Below, one piece after another: positions 24,420-38,800 of a stretch of DNA of 64,000 nt. Under the pieces are notes generated by a model. The model ran no database searches, was not told where the DNA came from, and worked only from the letters and a program-made list of their open reading frames with translations. Numbering within the stretch: the first letter of the stretch is position 1; the number at the start of each line of letters is the position of its first letter. The stretch is from assembly GCA_916700875.1 (NCBI GenBank), contig CAKAKS010000060.1, positions 3,209,334-3,273,333 of the forward strand. The letters run 5' to 3'. The position numbers and the translations under genes are program-made. This stretch comes from Sebastes aleutianus. Its lineage: Eukaryota; Chordata; Actinopteri; Perciformes; Sebastidae.

Positions 24420-25212
24420 CGTGAAATGACTCCCGTCTGAGTTTAATAACCTGATGGCAGAAGGAATAAAAGATTTGGAGTAATGGTTAGTTCTCCTCAG
24501 AGGTGCCTGATAACGGCGGCCTGAAGGCATCAATGAGAACTCATGAGACAGAACATGAAGAGGTTGGCTGATAATATTCTTTGCCTTCTTTACCGCCTGA
24601 TTACTGCTACAAGTCTCTTTGTGTGACTCCAGTAATCTTGGAGAGAACCTTAACGATGCTATACAGGCTGTTTTTGTCCTTAATGGTTAAGCCGCTGAAC
24701 CGACAAATAAAAGAAAAGGTTAGAAGACTTTCGATAAAAGAACAATAAAAGTTAATTAAGATCCTCTCGCTGACATCAAAAGAGTTCAGCTTCCTCATTA
24801 AATAGATTCTCTGTTGACCTTGTTTGACGATAGACTCCGTATGAAACCTCAGTTTACAATCAAACACAGTTCCAAGGTATTTATACGACTCCACGATCTG
24901 AACATCTTCACCATTTATGACACTAACTTTGTGTTCAGTATTGCGTCTGAAGTCAATGACCATTTCCTTTGTTTTGGAAACATTGAGATCAAGATAGTTA
25001 TCATCGCACCATTTAACAGACAAATGTAATGCAGAACCATGATTAGCGTCTGAGCCTTGAAGTAAAGATAACAGGACAGTGTCTTCGGCGTACATGATAA
25101 ATAGGAGGGGTGACAACACACAACCCTGAGCGGAACCTGCGTTTGATTCGTACATCTTGGACATTTGTCCATTCACAAAGTGTTTATTTAGCGAATGCAT
25201 GTCAGTATGCAT
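24420..25212 (-). pseudogene. LINE reverse-transcriptase relic
   Basis: The 201-aa minus-strand frame (25212-24607) reads SAQGCVLSPLLFIMY, then AEDTVLLSLL, KTKEMVIDF, ESYKYLGTVFD and ESLLTFSF, the palm and thumb order of non-LTR reverse transcriptases of the kind common in fish. The stretch between LLFIMY and DTVLLS is shortened so that the F/Y-x-D-D catalytic box is lost. After the stop the frame shifts and continues as FSLMPSGRRYQAPLRRTN and SFIPSAIRLLNS down to about 24,430, the usual C-terminal end. It is 5'-truncated, deleted and frameshifted, hence dead. The exact clade is not assigned. Confidence 0.8.
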
Positions 25213-25639
25213 TCCCTCTGATTCAGGTTTATCAATACAAATTGTTATGTGGGAACAGATGTTTATTTAAAAGGAATGAAAAAGACTTTGTTAGGTAAAA
25301 CATTAGGTAATTCCCTTTGTGCGCGTCTCATTCACAGCCAGCCTTCTTTATCATTTCAACATGACTTGAAAATGTATAATATACTCTGTGTGATTGTACT
25401 TGAATAGTGAATGGTGCTCCATCTGCTCCAGTCATGAGTAGCTCGGAAAGCTCTGCATGAATAATGATTACCAAATGAGTCATGAATTCTGGCTTTATGA
25501 AAGAAACGGTGGTACATTTGCCTGCAGCGATGCTGTGACCTGACCCAATAACATCACTTCTCTCTCCCCCTTTTTTTTTTGAATGAGTCATTTGCAGTTG
25601 GTCGTGCCACGCCAGACAAAAACACACACTACACAACGT

Positions 25640-27095
25640 AGAGAGTAGTTTTATAATTTTTATTTTTTATTCTCAGTTAAGTGGCTGGGTCATGTTTTAT
25701 TACACATACAATAATGAAGAGGATCTTTACATTCATCCACAGGGTCCATTCAGAAAAAAACACTACACAGCACTCACGAGGCTCAAGCACACGCAAACAG
25801 TGGGAGAGATGAACGCTATAGAGATCACACACGCATGCTTTTTAAACACATGTGGAAGATGGATGTTTTGAACAGCACAAGTGGAAGTGCTGAGCTTATT
25901 TTAATTTTTTTTTTTTTCAGAAAACTTGCAACTTACACATTCCCAAGAAACACTTTATAATGTGTCACTAAAGTTAGTTACAGAGCACCTTTTTTGAAAT
26001 TGTGTTTGTGTGTTTTTTTAAATTATCCACAAGAAAGGCAACACAGCATGTTGTTTTGGTAGTCGGGAGGAAAGGCACTTGCTTGTTGAGCGAGGCATTT
26101 TGTGAATTTAATTTACAGTATGTGTGCTGTGCGTGAGATAGAAACAGCGAAGACAAAGGAGAGACTACACTAAAGCGAAGAGGAAAGGTCTGAATCTGGC
26201 ATCATTATTAGTGTATACCATTATCTCAGGGACTGAGAAAGAAATGATACGTTAGAAATTTATTTGTGTATTTTTTTTCAGTGACTATTGCAGAAAATGT
26301 GATTTAGAAGGTTTAGAAATTAAAATTTTTTTACCGCAAAAACCACAGTCAGCCTTAATCAGGCCCTAATGACAAACATAGATCGACATAACATTTACGA
26401 CAGGACACTTAACTACAGCTAAGACACAAAGGTTGAATGAAGACACACTGTGACCAAATGGCTCTCGTAAGAATGTGAAATCTGTTAAACACGGGTTTAT
26501 GTTTGGGTTCACAGAAAAGGTTTGTGGGAACGACAAAGACAGTGTGACGAGACAGAAAACCGCTCTTTTTAAAAAAAACAGAAACACCCCGGCCTTTTCA
26601 CACAATCGGCAAGCGGCAATGACGGTCAAGTCAGTCGGACTTGCACCGGCCGTAATCCTTCAACTGCTCCAGGTGTGCTTCGGTTTAGCCACCTATTTTG
26701 TTAGAGGAACCGTTCAAGACGTCCACAGAAAACTCAAGCACAAGTAGAGAGAGCCATTGCGGGGGGAGGTCAGGGGGGTCATTCGGGCTGCACATGTGAG
26801 CGGCTTCGGTATCAACTTCAGCAAAAAGTTCATGCTAATGATGACGACTGCACAGACTCAGCACAACGCATGCAGTGGAGGGGGGGAAACAGATTGTGTC
26901 GCTATCTACCAGCCAAAGGGATGGGGAGGTAATGAAGGATTTAGCGTATGTTAAGAGTGTTATCAGAGGTGGAGGGGGCGGGTGAAGTTAGGGGGTGACA
27001 AGATTTCCTCCTTTTCTTCCTCTTTTTCCCCACTTTAGTCCCGCGATGTTGAACGTCTGCCCTCGTGCTGTTGGAAGGGGTTGATGAGAGGGACT
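25640..27095 (-). other. mbp: mbp 3' UTR
   Basis: About 1.45 kb from the stop to minus-strand AATAAA signals at 25659-25664 and 25666-25671. The length is close to the mammalian MBP 3' UTR, which carries signals for transport of the mRNA to oligodendrocyte processes. I could not identify such an element by eye. Confidence 0.6.
25659..25671 (-). terminator. mbp: mbp polyadenylation signals
   Basis: Two minus-strand AATAAA hexamers nearly side by side, plus another near 25,694-25,699. Placement at the end of the only plausible 3' UTR supports use of one of them. Confidence 0.5.
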
Positions 27096-27128
27096 TCAGC
27101 GTTTGGCTGGAGAAGCACTCCTGCTTCC
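27096..27128 (-). CDS. mbp: mbp last coding exon, GSRSASPAKR and stop
   Basis: The acceptor ttgtctgttaaacag is followed by ten codons and TGA at 27098-27096. The tail corresponds to mammalian GRDSRSGSPMARR. Short Arg/Ser/Pro tails ending in basic residues are typical of MBP. Confidence 0.88.
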   Translation of the reverse strand, partial: GSRSASPAKR

Positions 27129-30100
27129 CTGTTTAACAGACAACAAGACATATGTGATGAATGTGTGGAGATGGCACTCCCTCGGGTCTGACTCAGCATT
27201 AAAGGGCTACTCTGGTGTTTTCTGGAGTCTGGCCCCTTTAGTCATTTCACTTAGTCCATGACGGGAGTTTTCACATCAGTAGACAGCGGTCAAGCATGTT
27301 AAGTAATAGGTAATTGTAGGCAATAAGTTGTCACGGAAAATGTTTAGTTTTCACTGTTGATGAAGGCCGTTATGAATCATCAATGATAGCTGTCTGGCTG
27401 ACTTGTCACATCCTGTGTTACAAAAGAAAACTAAAGTATTTCATCAGGTGTTAGCAGTTCTTTCATCAGTCAGGCCTGAGTGTTGTAGTCACACATCTTT
27501 GAATTAACCAACGTTTCAGCATTTCAGCTGTTATAAGTTCTCCTACTGGATAATAAGACTTAACATGGCAGAGTAGCCCTTTCATGTGAGAAACAAGCTG
27601 GTTATTAAGTTTGTGGAAAATATTCAGGCCTGCAATGATGCATGGTTATAGAAGCCGATAAAAAACAAAATATAAAAGTAAATCACTGAAATGTTAGGAA
27701 TGCCGAAGATAAAAAATATCGCTTCACAGATCCTGCAAAGGTGTTTTTATTTGTGGTCTACAGGCATTTCCTCCTTTCAGAGGTAAACCTCACAGTTATC
27801 CATTTGTTTTTTGTCCCCAAAGTTTCAGATTAGACATCCCGTGTTTATCACAAAGCCGTCTCTGAGACTTTATTGTACCCTTTCCCATCCCATTCTCTCA
27901 TTACGATGAAAAAGTGGGAAGAGAGGAGGATTCTGAAAGGCAGAAAGATTATACAAATGAGGCAAATCTTTATGGATCATTGAGGAAGATAATGCATATT
28001 GTGAGAAGCTTTTTACTCCTCCTCATAAAACAAAGGCTGGGGACGGAGCTTTAGTTCTTAGCATTCTCAGAGCCATTTAAATTCATTATCTGTCATGAAA
28101 AAGAAAACAAATCAATATACAGCAAAATCTGGAAATGAATAGAAACAAAGTGAGAAACATTAATTAAAATGGCTTAATGCACACTTCAGTATGGAGTGCG
28201 GCGCCAGTTTATGTTTGAATGAAACGGATAGTGTTAGTGTGATGACGATGAGTCAGCGCTAATTAGCCATATCAGAAAGATTTGAAACAAACGTCCCAGA
28301 GGTTCGTCATCTCCAGAGCTGTTTACTCTCTTGAAGCTTAGTGACAACAAGTGAGCCACTACAGATGAGGATGCAGCCTCGGGGAAATTTGGATTTCTCT
28401 CCAGCTTCAGTAATTGCTAAACTAAGTAATCTAAGGTACAGTGAGAGAGAGAGGCTGGCTAATTAAAACCTGACAGGTAAAAACTGGCAGAGCATGAAAG
28501 CAGACACTCCTTTTCATGACACATGAAAACAAATCAACAAAAAGAATAAATTGGAAAGTCAAGCATACAGCAGTCTGAAGGAAGTGTTGCCCACAAACTT
28601 TCTGTGTGGGAGCACAGTCAGAACTTCTAACCGTGCTCTGATAACGCCCATTAAATCAGCCCACTACACTCAAAATGGGTGATTTTGGAAGCTTGGGGTT
28701 ATCAACCTGTTAGAGGTACTTCTCTGTTAAAAAAACTTTGTAGATCTAATTCATTTTTGACCAAAAACTCAATGATTCCAACGTCCCTGTCTCACACACA
28801 CTAGTACATATTAAACTGGGGAAACCAACGTTTCACCACCGACATGCCCGACTAACTTTGTGTTTACACTTTGACTTCCGAACGGAAGCTGCTTGCCAGT
28901 TTACCTTTACTCTCTTTTGACCAGCAGCTAACAGATGTGATGTTAGCATGTAGCTAACAGGTCAGAGCTAACTCTTTATTTAAAGACAAGATTTTCCAAG
29001 ACCTAAACTTGAAAAGTCAGTTGTTCTGGTCTCGGAATCTGGAGGACTATTTGTGTGTCTAATTATATATCAAACCTGCATTTACTGACTTGGAAGCAGC
29101 GCAACAAGCTGTAAACACATCATTGACATATTAGCACCCTATGACGTTGCCTATTTACACCTTTAACAGACACAGAGCAACATTCGCTTGCCGTCTTGTC
29201 TCTGGACACATGGTGAATGTAAGTCCAATATTCATTCTACTTTTTGCTTTGTTTTGGTCTCCACTGACTGAAAATATCTGTATCTTTAGCTGCTAAATGC
29301 TCCACAGTGTCTACCATTTGATGCTGGGTGGGTAGTGAGTGGGTTTATCACTGTCTACTATTGCTGCAAACAATGCTGAGGTGCTCGGAGAGACTGAACC
29401 TGTACAATATAGTTGTGGGCCGAAAACCGAAACAATGAGCTGAAAGATACTAAAATGCTCAGTAGAGCTGACGGGAACTGTAGCGTTTGTCACTACGAGA
29501 CACATTTCACAATGCACATTGTCATTTGAGCCATTGTTGTTATAAAATGATTGATTACAGCAGCTTCTCTATATCATATATAATCGGGTTATTCACAAGT
29601 CAATTACTGGATTTTATAAACATTTTCAAATACGCTCACAAATGATTTTATATTTCCGTGTGCACAATCACTTAAGTAAATGCTTTATTACACACTATGA
29701 AAGTGAAGTAAGCAATTCTAACTATACCTTTTATTTCATTATGAATAATAGCTATTATACATGCCTGGCCTTTGAATGATTTTCAGGTACTGTGTACTGT
29801 GTGCCTAATGATCACTTTTATATTCAGCCAACATTTGTGCGCTGTGAGTCCTCCAAAGCACCTGAAGGAGCCGGTCGTGCTTGGCGAGTGATTGATGACA
29901 TTGCATAATAATAATGTTATATTATACATTGTGCATAAACAACCACTCCCTCCCCTGTAAAAGCAGTTACAGCATGTTAGCAATAGCCCTGCTGGACCCC
30001 TTATCAGAACTGGATCTACCATCTTCAACATGATTATATCAGCGCGGGCATAAAGCTTGTAGCATGCACGATGATCAATCTTGTCTCTAAAAGCCTCTTA

Positions 30101-31569
30101 TTATTCTGCTGCTGCTGCAGTAGTGATGAGATTAGGGTGTCTTCTAAGCATATCAATGTTGAGTGAGTTAAACTCAAGTATCCCTCCATCACGAATCAGT
30201 TACTCACTCTGCTGCTGATATCATCACTGAGGCAGGAACAAAAAAAACAAAACAGGGGCAAGAAAGTGATTAGGGATATATGCCTGTTTCTATGCAATTT
30301 GACTTCCAGGAAAGAGAAGTAGTGTAGAGAAGCCACTGGGAAATAAGTTAGAAAGTGTCTGACAAGCAGTTTTTTTTTACCATTTTGAAGATCCTAGTCA
30401 GGGTGCCTTTGCCGTCCCCTGCACTGGCCTTCTTGGCTTTAGCAGACTGTGACTTCTGGTCGCCCTGCCAGAGGGAGAAGAGAAACGAAGAAAAGGAGTC
30501 GGTGTGTTACAAGAGTCTTGGAGAGGTTTCTCTGGGGATTTAAGACTTGGCTGACCTTTCTACGGATTGCCCCAGATTTAAATTTCAGAGAAAACATAAT
30601 ACTTCCTTCTCTAGGTTTGTGCTCAGGAGTGATGGATCGGTGTGCTCGACAAAAAAAATCCAAATATTTTCAAGGAAACTAGGTATTGATTTCTGTGCAA
30701 TCCAATTTAGCCTTACTTCTACAGTATAATTGTGTTGCATTTCTGTCAATGTTTTCATCCAAGCATTTTGTGTGAATTATGCATGAGTTAGAAAAGCTTC
30801 GGAGCAGCAAAGTTTGATATGAAAAAGGAAAAGTTTTCTGCTTGCATATGTTGTTGAGAATTTGAAACCAACAGTTGCAAAACAGTCTTACTTTTGACCA
30901 TACGGCAGTCGCCTGGAACCTGTATCGTCACCACGTGCTGACACTTGACAGCAAATGCTAATCAGCTCTTGAAGAGTCTGTTTTCTGTTGTATCTTAATG
31001 ACTGATGGTTTATTCACTTCCTCGCGCTGGATGCAATCAACCAAATGTATTTTCTTTTGGGAACATTTCAAATCATTGCTGCTTGACTCTCCTTGTATGG
31101 TTATAAAGCTTCATCCTTTCAAGTGGAAAAAAAACAAACAGAGCGGATGTCTGATCAAATATGCATCAAACGCATGTACTATGGTTCATTCACTTAGAAA
31201 AACTTAGGGACTGTATGAAAATTAATAATTAGAGTAAATTATTAGAGTATAAAATGTCAAAAATTCCCAAGCATCATTAATATTGCTTCTGAACCCTTCC
31301 TTGACTTAGAGAAAAACTGAATCAGCCCCCAATCAACATGTCAAAATAACATAAATTGGTGAGAAATTGATATGCGTTTAATTGCGTACCCCCAATTTAA
31401 ACTATAATATCTTTATGGAACTTCTAATGTGTAACAATACATGCATTATTAAAACCAAGATGCAAAGACAGAGCTGTTGTCCTCTGCATACTGCAAAGTG
31501 CACCCTTATGAACACCATGGTGCAACTTAAATTGTTTTGTTCTAACTATTTTATTGCAAAGGAAAGCTA

Positions 31570-31607
<38 letters not shown>

Positions 31608-34600
31608 AAAGTAAAGATCCTCTTCTGTTCTCCTAAAAACAATCAGACTATCCTGCCTTCAGCCAAAAGAAAAATGATAAACTCCCTTTTTGACCTCCTG
31701 TCCTGCCCAAATAATTTTCATACAGTCCTTTAGGAGAGTCTCCTTTGTCTGAGTACACACACACTCTCGCACACACATGCACACACATGCATGAAGGCCC
31801 TAAATTAAGTGCTGATAACGTCGCCAAATGAAGCAGAAGGCAGCTTTACTGCAGCCAGTCACAGAGGATTTTTTTTAAATGAAGCTAGGCTAATGAAGAG
31901 CAGAATAAGGCCTGTGTTATCATGAATATACAATATACGCACATGATATGGATAAGCCAGGCTGCAAAGCTACAGAATGAGTATGATGTGGTTGGAAATG
32001 GACTTAAATCGGAGGGAAATGAGGGCGTTATCGCTGATGTATGGACAGATTACAACAGCTAAAGTGGTTGATGGAGACTAAATGGAAATAGAGCCACAGG
32101 CGTCACGCTCGAAGGCTGTTTGAGAGGATGACCTTACTTGCCCCCTCGGTTTAATTAGGCATGATACCTCTGTGTTCTTGCAGTTTTTTTTTTTTAAAAC
32201 AACGTACCAGGCCTATCTTGGCTGCTAGTCCTCTCCACTAGATGTGTAGAGAAACAAGAGACAAGGAAAAAGAGAGGTAAAAGGGAGAGGGTGAAAAATA
32301 GAAATGTGTGTCTTACTCAGCGCAAAGGCAGGATGGGAAGGAGAGGAGGGTCCGTCCGGGGGGGGGGGGAAGTCACAGGGTCACGGGGGGGCAGGAGCAG
32401 ATGAGGAGCAGAGGGAAGAGGAGCAGATATGTGGGGGGATGGAGAGAGGAGCAAGGCAGGTGCTCACATTGGAAAGAGCACAAATTTAGTCACATCCAGC
32501 AGCAACAAAGACATACAGCATGTAGAGAATACACTACCAGTCAAAAGTTCTAAATGAACTCTGGTTAAATGGTTGAATTTGTATGTTGGATGTGCGTTTG
32601 TCAAACTTTATCCACATGTTGCTGTTTTTGTGCATCTTGTGTTTGCAAATTTGCAGTGGATGGCTTTCAAATTAAATAACTCACTACTTAAAACGTAATA
32701 AAAAAATCACAAATCCAGTTACTGTCAGCATGCCCTTCCAATATGATAATAATTAGTCAAAGGAAGTCCTTTATCTAAACTGATAGCAACACTGTGATCA
32801 AATTTCAGTGTGCAGTGGGGTACGTTACTGTCCTCCAAAACACAAAAAATCATGTAATTTTAGTTTTATATGTTTTTGTTATAACAATGTACACATTTTA
32901 AGTTTCAGGATCACATCCTGGAGGTTCAGTGATGGTACAGATTACACAATATGTACAATCCCTGACTGTCGCTTCCAAATGTTCCTATATATATATATTT
33001 ACTGTCACTATTGAAATGTATTGGTCTATTTTTGTTGTATTTCACGCGCTAGTGTACATTTCTAATTCAATAGTAGCAACATAAAGCAGACTCACCCTAG
33101 ACTTGGGAGGGTTGGGGGACACCTGAAGAGGAGTTAATCACAGAGAGGAAAGAGATTTGACAGAGTAACAGAGGAGCAAAGAGACAAACATGGAGGAAAA
33201 GCTGGAAGAAACAGGGACAGTGGCGACACTGCCGATGCAGACTCTTACTCCTAGATACTGTGACTAATATTATTTTTTTATTACTCACGATCGTGCGGAA
33301 GAAATGGACCACAGCGTTCTCTGCTCCGCGCTTCCGTGGGGAAGTTGCAGAGGCTTTCTGAGGGCCTGGAGAGAGAGCACCTCGGAAAGATCCCTGGGAG
33401 GGAAAAAGAGAAACAGGAAAGGAAAGGAAAAAGAGGAAAAATAGACCCACGTGTTAAATAAATGTATGTGACTTGACCTTGAACTCTTGAGAGTTAGATG
33501 CTCAAATACAGTTTCACAGGGATTTCCTCAAAATCTTTATTAATAGATGTAACATTAATACTTAATACACTTAAATTCCTGAAAAAAAAAAAATTAAACA
33601 CTACCTGAATTGAATACTTAAAATAATACAAAACATTCTGTAGGTTGCCCCGTTGCTTGTCCCACTTACCTGTTTAACGATGAGAACAAAAACACCAAAT
33701 TACAAAATTATTTACTTTTTAATGGAATTGTTAACAATTTATTATTCATATTTATAATAATAAGACCGTGGATGTTAGTGTTTTTGACACAGGTGGTGAT
33801 TTAATATCTTAATCACATAATGCTGCAATCTGTAACTTGAAAAAAAATGAAAATAATTGCATTGCATTAAAGGGTAACTTCTGTATTCTTTCAACCTGGA
33901 CACAAAAACATGGGAATATAGGGTACAGGATGAAAAATACCAAATTTAAATAGGACATACTTCCAGCTTTTTGATGACGTAAGGATGCTTTTTTGGTGGA
34001 TAATGGTGAATAATCTACAGCAAAGTCCTACTCAGAAACTTGGCTCATTTAAATGTTTTTCCATTGGCGGATTTCACCATCTGTTTCACACTTTTAGAGT
34101 CTAATGTAGGAACGTCTTTAAAAACTCATGCCGCACAGTCAGAAGAGAAGAACAGATGCAGAGACTCTGAATATGAATATATTTTCATGATCAGTGCTGC
34201 TGACTCTTCTCAGTAGAAAATCTCCTGATAACTTCCATCCTGCCACAGATATTCATGCAATCAGCAGCATTACTAGCCGCCTCACGTCTGCAGACGACTC
34301 CCTCCTCATTAACCCTCATCCCAACCTGGCAACAACCTTTGGACACGAGTCATTAAAAGCAAACTAAAATGGAACAAATGAGGAGTTGAGGATGTCAGTA
34401 TTTTCTTGTCAATGTTCTTGATCTGAACAAAGAGTAATTATCATCCCAAAGAACAAATCAATGCAGCCGCGTTCTTCAAAGTCAGACTTTTACAAAGAGT
34501 ACGTCAAGATGAGCTTGTAATTCGGTCGATATCCTCTCTGCCTTTAAAAAAAACCCACTGGAACATTAAAAGATCCCTCTATTAAGTTATGCAAACAGCA

Positions 34601-35769
34601 CAGACATAAAAAGGTGAAAAGTATAATTCCTCTAAAACCGAACGCCATCAACAACCTGCAGCCCACGGGAGAAAAAAACTAATTTCCACCCACTCAGTAT
34701 GTTCAGTCTTTTCAGTTAATGTTACCTCATTCATCCCTTTCTCTGACCCCATTAATGTAACAGGAAAATGTGTGTGTGTGTGTGTGTGAGCTGTTGATGA
34801 TTCACATCCATTATCTCACATCAAAGAACCTGAACAGAAAGAGGGGAGACTTTCACCGCCACCGCCACCGTTCATTTACACACTATGATGGATGTGGTGT
34901 TAGATTATATGTCACCTTTACTGTCTTTTGTAGGTTTTGTGAAAATGGACCAACCAACAATTAGATCAATACAGAGTAGGAAACACAGAGGAAAAGAAAG
35001 GTTCACACCGAGGGCACAATCCACCCAAATGGATATCTAGACGGACAATCATGGCTTATACAAAGACAAGGTTTGTTCCATTTGGGGAAAAAAACCCGTA
35101 ATATCCTATTACTATTTCAACTATTTGAAGGAGATTTAGGAGTAAATTTAGCCTTTCTGTTGTTGACGTCATCATGTGTATTCCAGCTCTGTGGCTTCAA
35201 TAGCTATCGTGCCTTTTGTTTGGGGAAAAGAGACGAGAAAAAGGAAGAGACGGAGACGGAATAGGAGATCAAATACTGTGTGAATTCTGCTGGTACGGTT
35301 CTCAATTTCCGCCAGTTGTCCCTTTGATGTGAATGAGTCTCTCCTCTGTATTTGTTCTTTCTTCTTCTCATCTCTTCTCCTGCTTGAAAACACCTTTTCT
35401 GTCTTTATTTTTCCATTTGAAAAAGCTAAAAAAAAAGAAAAAAGAGAGCGATGACATCAAATCCTCTCATGAGGATGGATTGGATAATTTCATGCATCAA
35501 CATTTAAATGGGGTTTCCATTAGATCCTGGCATGCTGTTAATGATGATGGAGACCATCACATCTTGAGCAGAGACAGTTTTCTGTTGTTAATTAGTTATT
35601 TTGGTAAATGTTACGCCTCTGCCTCCTTCAGCTTCTCAAACTTCCTCTCAAACTTTCACTGCAGTAGTATCTTTGAAAAGAGGGAAGCCACATCATTGAT
35701 CCCTGTTTGATGTCTGAAGTGTGTGAGAGAGAGAAAGTGAAAAGAGAGACACAAAGAGCTCATCTGCCT

Positions 35770-35807
<38 letters not shown>

Positions 35808-38800
35808 CACACATACACACACACACACACACAATTTGTGTGCATTTCATATATAATATGCAGTGTGTCCAGTGTTGTGACAGCTTTCCTCTGGAGTTTG
35901 GATTTTCTATAGTTGGTGCCCTTTTCGTTTTTCTTCAGCCACAGTTACAATCACGGCTCATGCTAACTATCCACTTCTTTTATCTTTATCATTATAACAA
36001 GAAATTTAAATTGCAGAAGAAAGAAATATTAAGTTCCTGGATTTCCTGAAGTGGCTACACGTCGAATTATAGTTGGTTTATTTTACAATGCAGAGAGAAA
36101 AGGGCATGAATATGTCTTTAAAGGAGTAGTTAGACATTCTAGGAAATAAGCTTGTTAGCTTTTTGAGATGATCAATATCACTCTCATAACTGTCCATTAA
36201 ATCTGAAGCTATTGAATCAAGGGAAGATTAGCTGAGCTTAGAATAAAGACTGGACACAGCTAGCCTGGCTCTGTCCACAGGTAAAACAAGACTAACAGAA
36301 CACAGCCATGCCAGTGTCTCTGTGAGGCAGTACTGTGCTGCTTTGAGCTACATGTTAATGCATGGCAACATGCTTAAAATGATGACGCTATCAAGTTGAT
36401 GTTTAGTAGGGATGAGTTATGATTTTCGATTTTTCGATTAGTCGTTATTTATAAAAAAATCGAATAATTTCTGTGACTATTCGTTCCATCTTAAAAAATA
36501 TATATTTCCCTTGTATTAACCGTTGCAGGCGCTGCCTAATAGTAACGTTACTACCGGTAAAACGTGCATGGCGCGTTCAATTCCGCTCTTTTCTGTTAGC
36601 GCAGGTGTGTGAAAAATAAGCTACTAGACAAATTACAATTTTGACCTGATGGTGTGTTACATGAAAAGTAAGGGGATCACTAAATTGACTTGAATTGATC
36701 CTGTGGGGAACGTGAACGCACCAAATTCAAGACCAATTAATCTAAAACATGTTTGTTAGTAAGCCAGGCTAGCTGTTTCCGTTTCTAGTCTTTATGCTAA
36801 GCTAAGCTAAGCTAAGCATCTCATGGGTCCAGCTTCATAATCATCAGATTAGCTATGAGAGTGGTAGCTTATCTATGTTCTCGTCTAACTCTAAGCTGGG
36901 CAGCTCTCAGACGTTTCTGCTGTTATACATACAGTAGCTATATTCTGAATACACGCGGAATATGAACTGGGTGAAATGAGTGAGAAATCAGGATTCAGTA
37001 CACAGATTGAGCTTCAAGGTATTCGTGCCCTGTAGCTTATCACAAAGTGCAGGTTAATGATCACAACTGCCTCCTCTGAGGTTAGAGGTCACAGCCGGGA
37101 CAGAAATCAGGATGATGCTTAATAATTCATCCTGAGCAGAGCGGACGACCTGGAGATTCATCATCATTAGTATCACTAATCAACAACTTCAAAAATACTT
37201 CAAACTAGCTTCACTCACTGAACATTGAACAAATCAAAAACTTGCATTTAAGTATTGTGTTGAGATATCTGCAGCTCATTTTCGAGAGATCAGGTATCTA
37301 CCCTGCAGCACTGAACGAGAGGAACTCTGGCACATATTCATTTCCTCACAATTTGCTCCATAGTGTCAGACTGTGCATCCTCGCTCAACCAGAAGAAAGG
37401 AGTAATAATTGCATTCAATTCTTGGGATTGCTTTTTTTTTTTGCGCTCTTTCAGGTTCATGAACAGAGGGAGCACAAGGCCAATCGATCTGGCTGACAAA
37501 CACAGCAGTTTGTCTGGCGGTGGAGCTACACCAACATGGCAGCTGCAGCTCGCTGTTCCCCTCGGAAGGAAAGATCAAATACCAAACAAAAAGGAGGATA
37601 ATGAAACCATTATCTTTGCTGTCAAATAGAACTGGTGAAGAAAAGAACTAAAATTACTGCCGCGCGGTTCCCTGCCTCCGCCAACCAGTCAAGTTGCACT
37701 TTACATCCATGTTTTGTCAAAAATGTCCTCACTTCATCATTTTATCCTGTTAGAAATTTGTGTGAAATTGTCATCATTAGTCTTGAGTTATGGCCAAAAG
37801 CGTGTTTTGTGTAGTCACAGTGACCTTGACCTTTGACCACCAAAACCTTCATTGAGTCCAAGTGGATATTTGTGCAAAATTTGAAGACATTCCCTCAAGG
37901 TGTTCCAGAGATACTGTGTTCACAAGAATGGGACGGACGTGAGGTCACAGTGACCTTGACATTTGACCTTTGTCAAAAGAAATGAATGACTAGTACGTAC
38001 AAACAGATGGACGGACAGACGACCCAAAAACATAATGCGTCCGGCCAAGGCTGTCGGCTGCTGTTAATTCTGCAATCATTTGCAGCTTGTTTTTAGATTA
38101 AATTAAACTGCATGTCTGTCCAGTGTTTGTTTTCATCGTGTAATAATTTCCTGTGCCCGGCTGTTCTTGTTTCTTGGTCCATCTAGCTAAGCGAAAACAA
38201 ACACACATTTTGACTTCTTAAATAGAAATCAAAATGGGCCTGTATTGACTGAATTTCTAAGTTGAACACTTGTTTCCTTTTGTAATCCTCATGAACATGC
38301 AAAGTCTATCTCAATTCTCACGTCTCCAGAAAACAAGGACAATTGGCTTGCGGTGATTATTTTAGTGGACAAACTGTGAGTGAGAGATGTTTTATTCTCT
38401 CTTCCTGCCGTTTCATCTTTAGGCTCACACAAACAAGTCCAGCCAGTCATCCATTACTCAGTGCTATCAGAGTGGAGATAAACAGTGGCTCTGCTTTCCA
38501 TTAAACCTTCTCTGATAACCCCTTTTGTTTTGCAGTATGGGGCTTGTGATTGATTGATTGATTGATTGACCTCTGGAATATCAATTTGTCTTAAAGTCTA
38601 TCATCTTAAAGGCTGAGACTGCACACAAATCCCAAGATCCCTGAATAAATGCTCTCAAGTTTTCTACGTTTGGCTTGTTTTCTTTGTTGCTTGGGACTAA
38701 TCGAAGAAAGATAAACTGCAACATCAGTTCAAAATTGAAGTAATAAGAAATCAGAGTGGCTGGCTGTTATCAGTTGTGAGCAGAGCAGTTCAGGCTGGGG

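Noticed and set aside
32304..32553. Gly/Glu-rich + strand frames
   Set aside because: Low-complexity G/A-rich intron sequence; two overlapping frames show the same bias.
37242..37629. Overlapping 84-aa and 88-aa + strand frames
   Set aside because: No motif or splice support; they lie on the opposite strand within the mbp intron.
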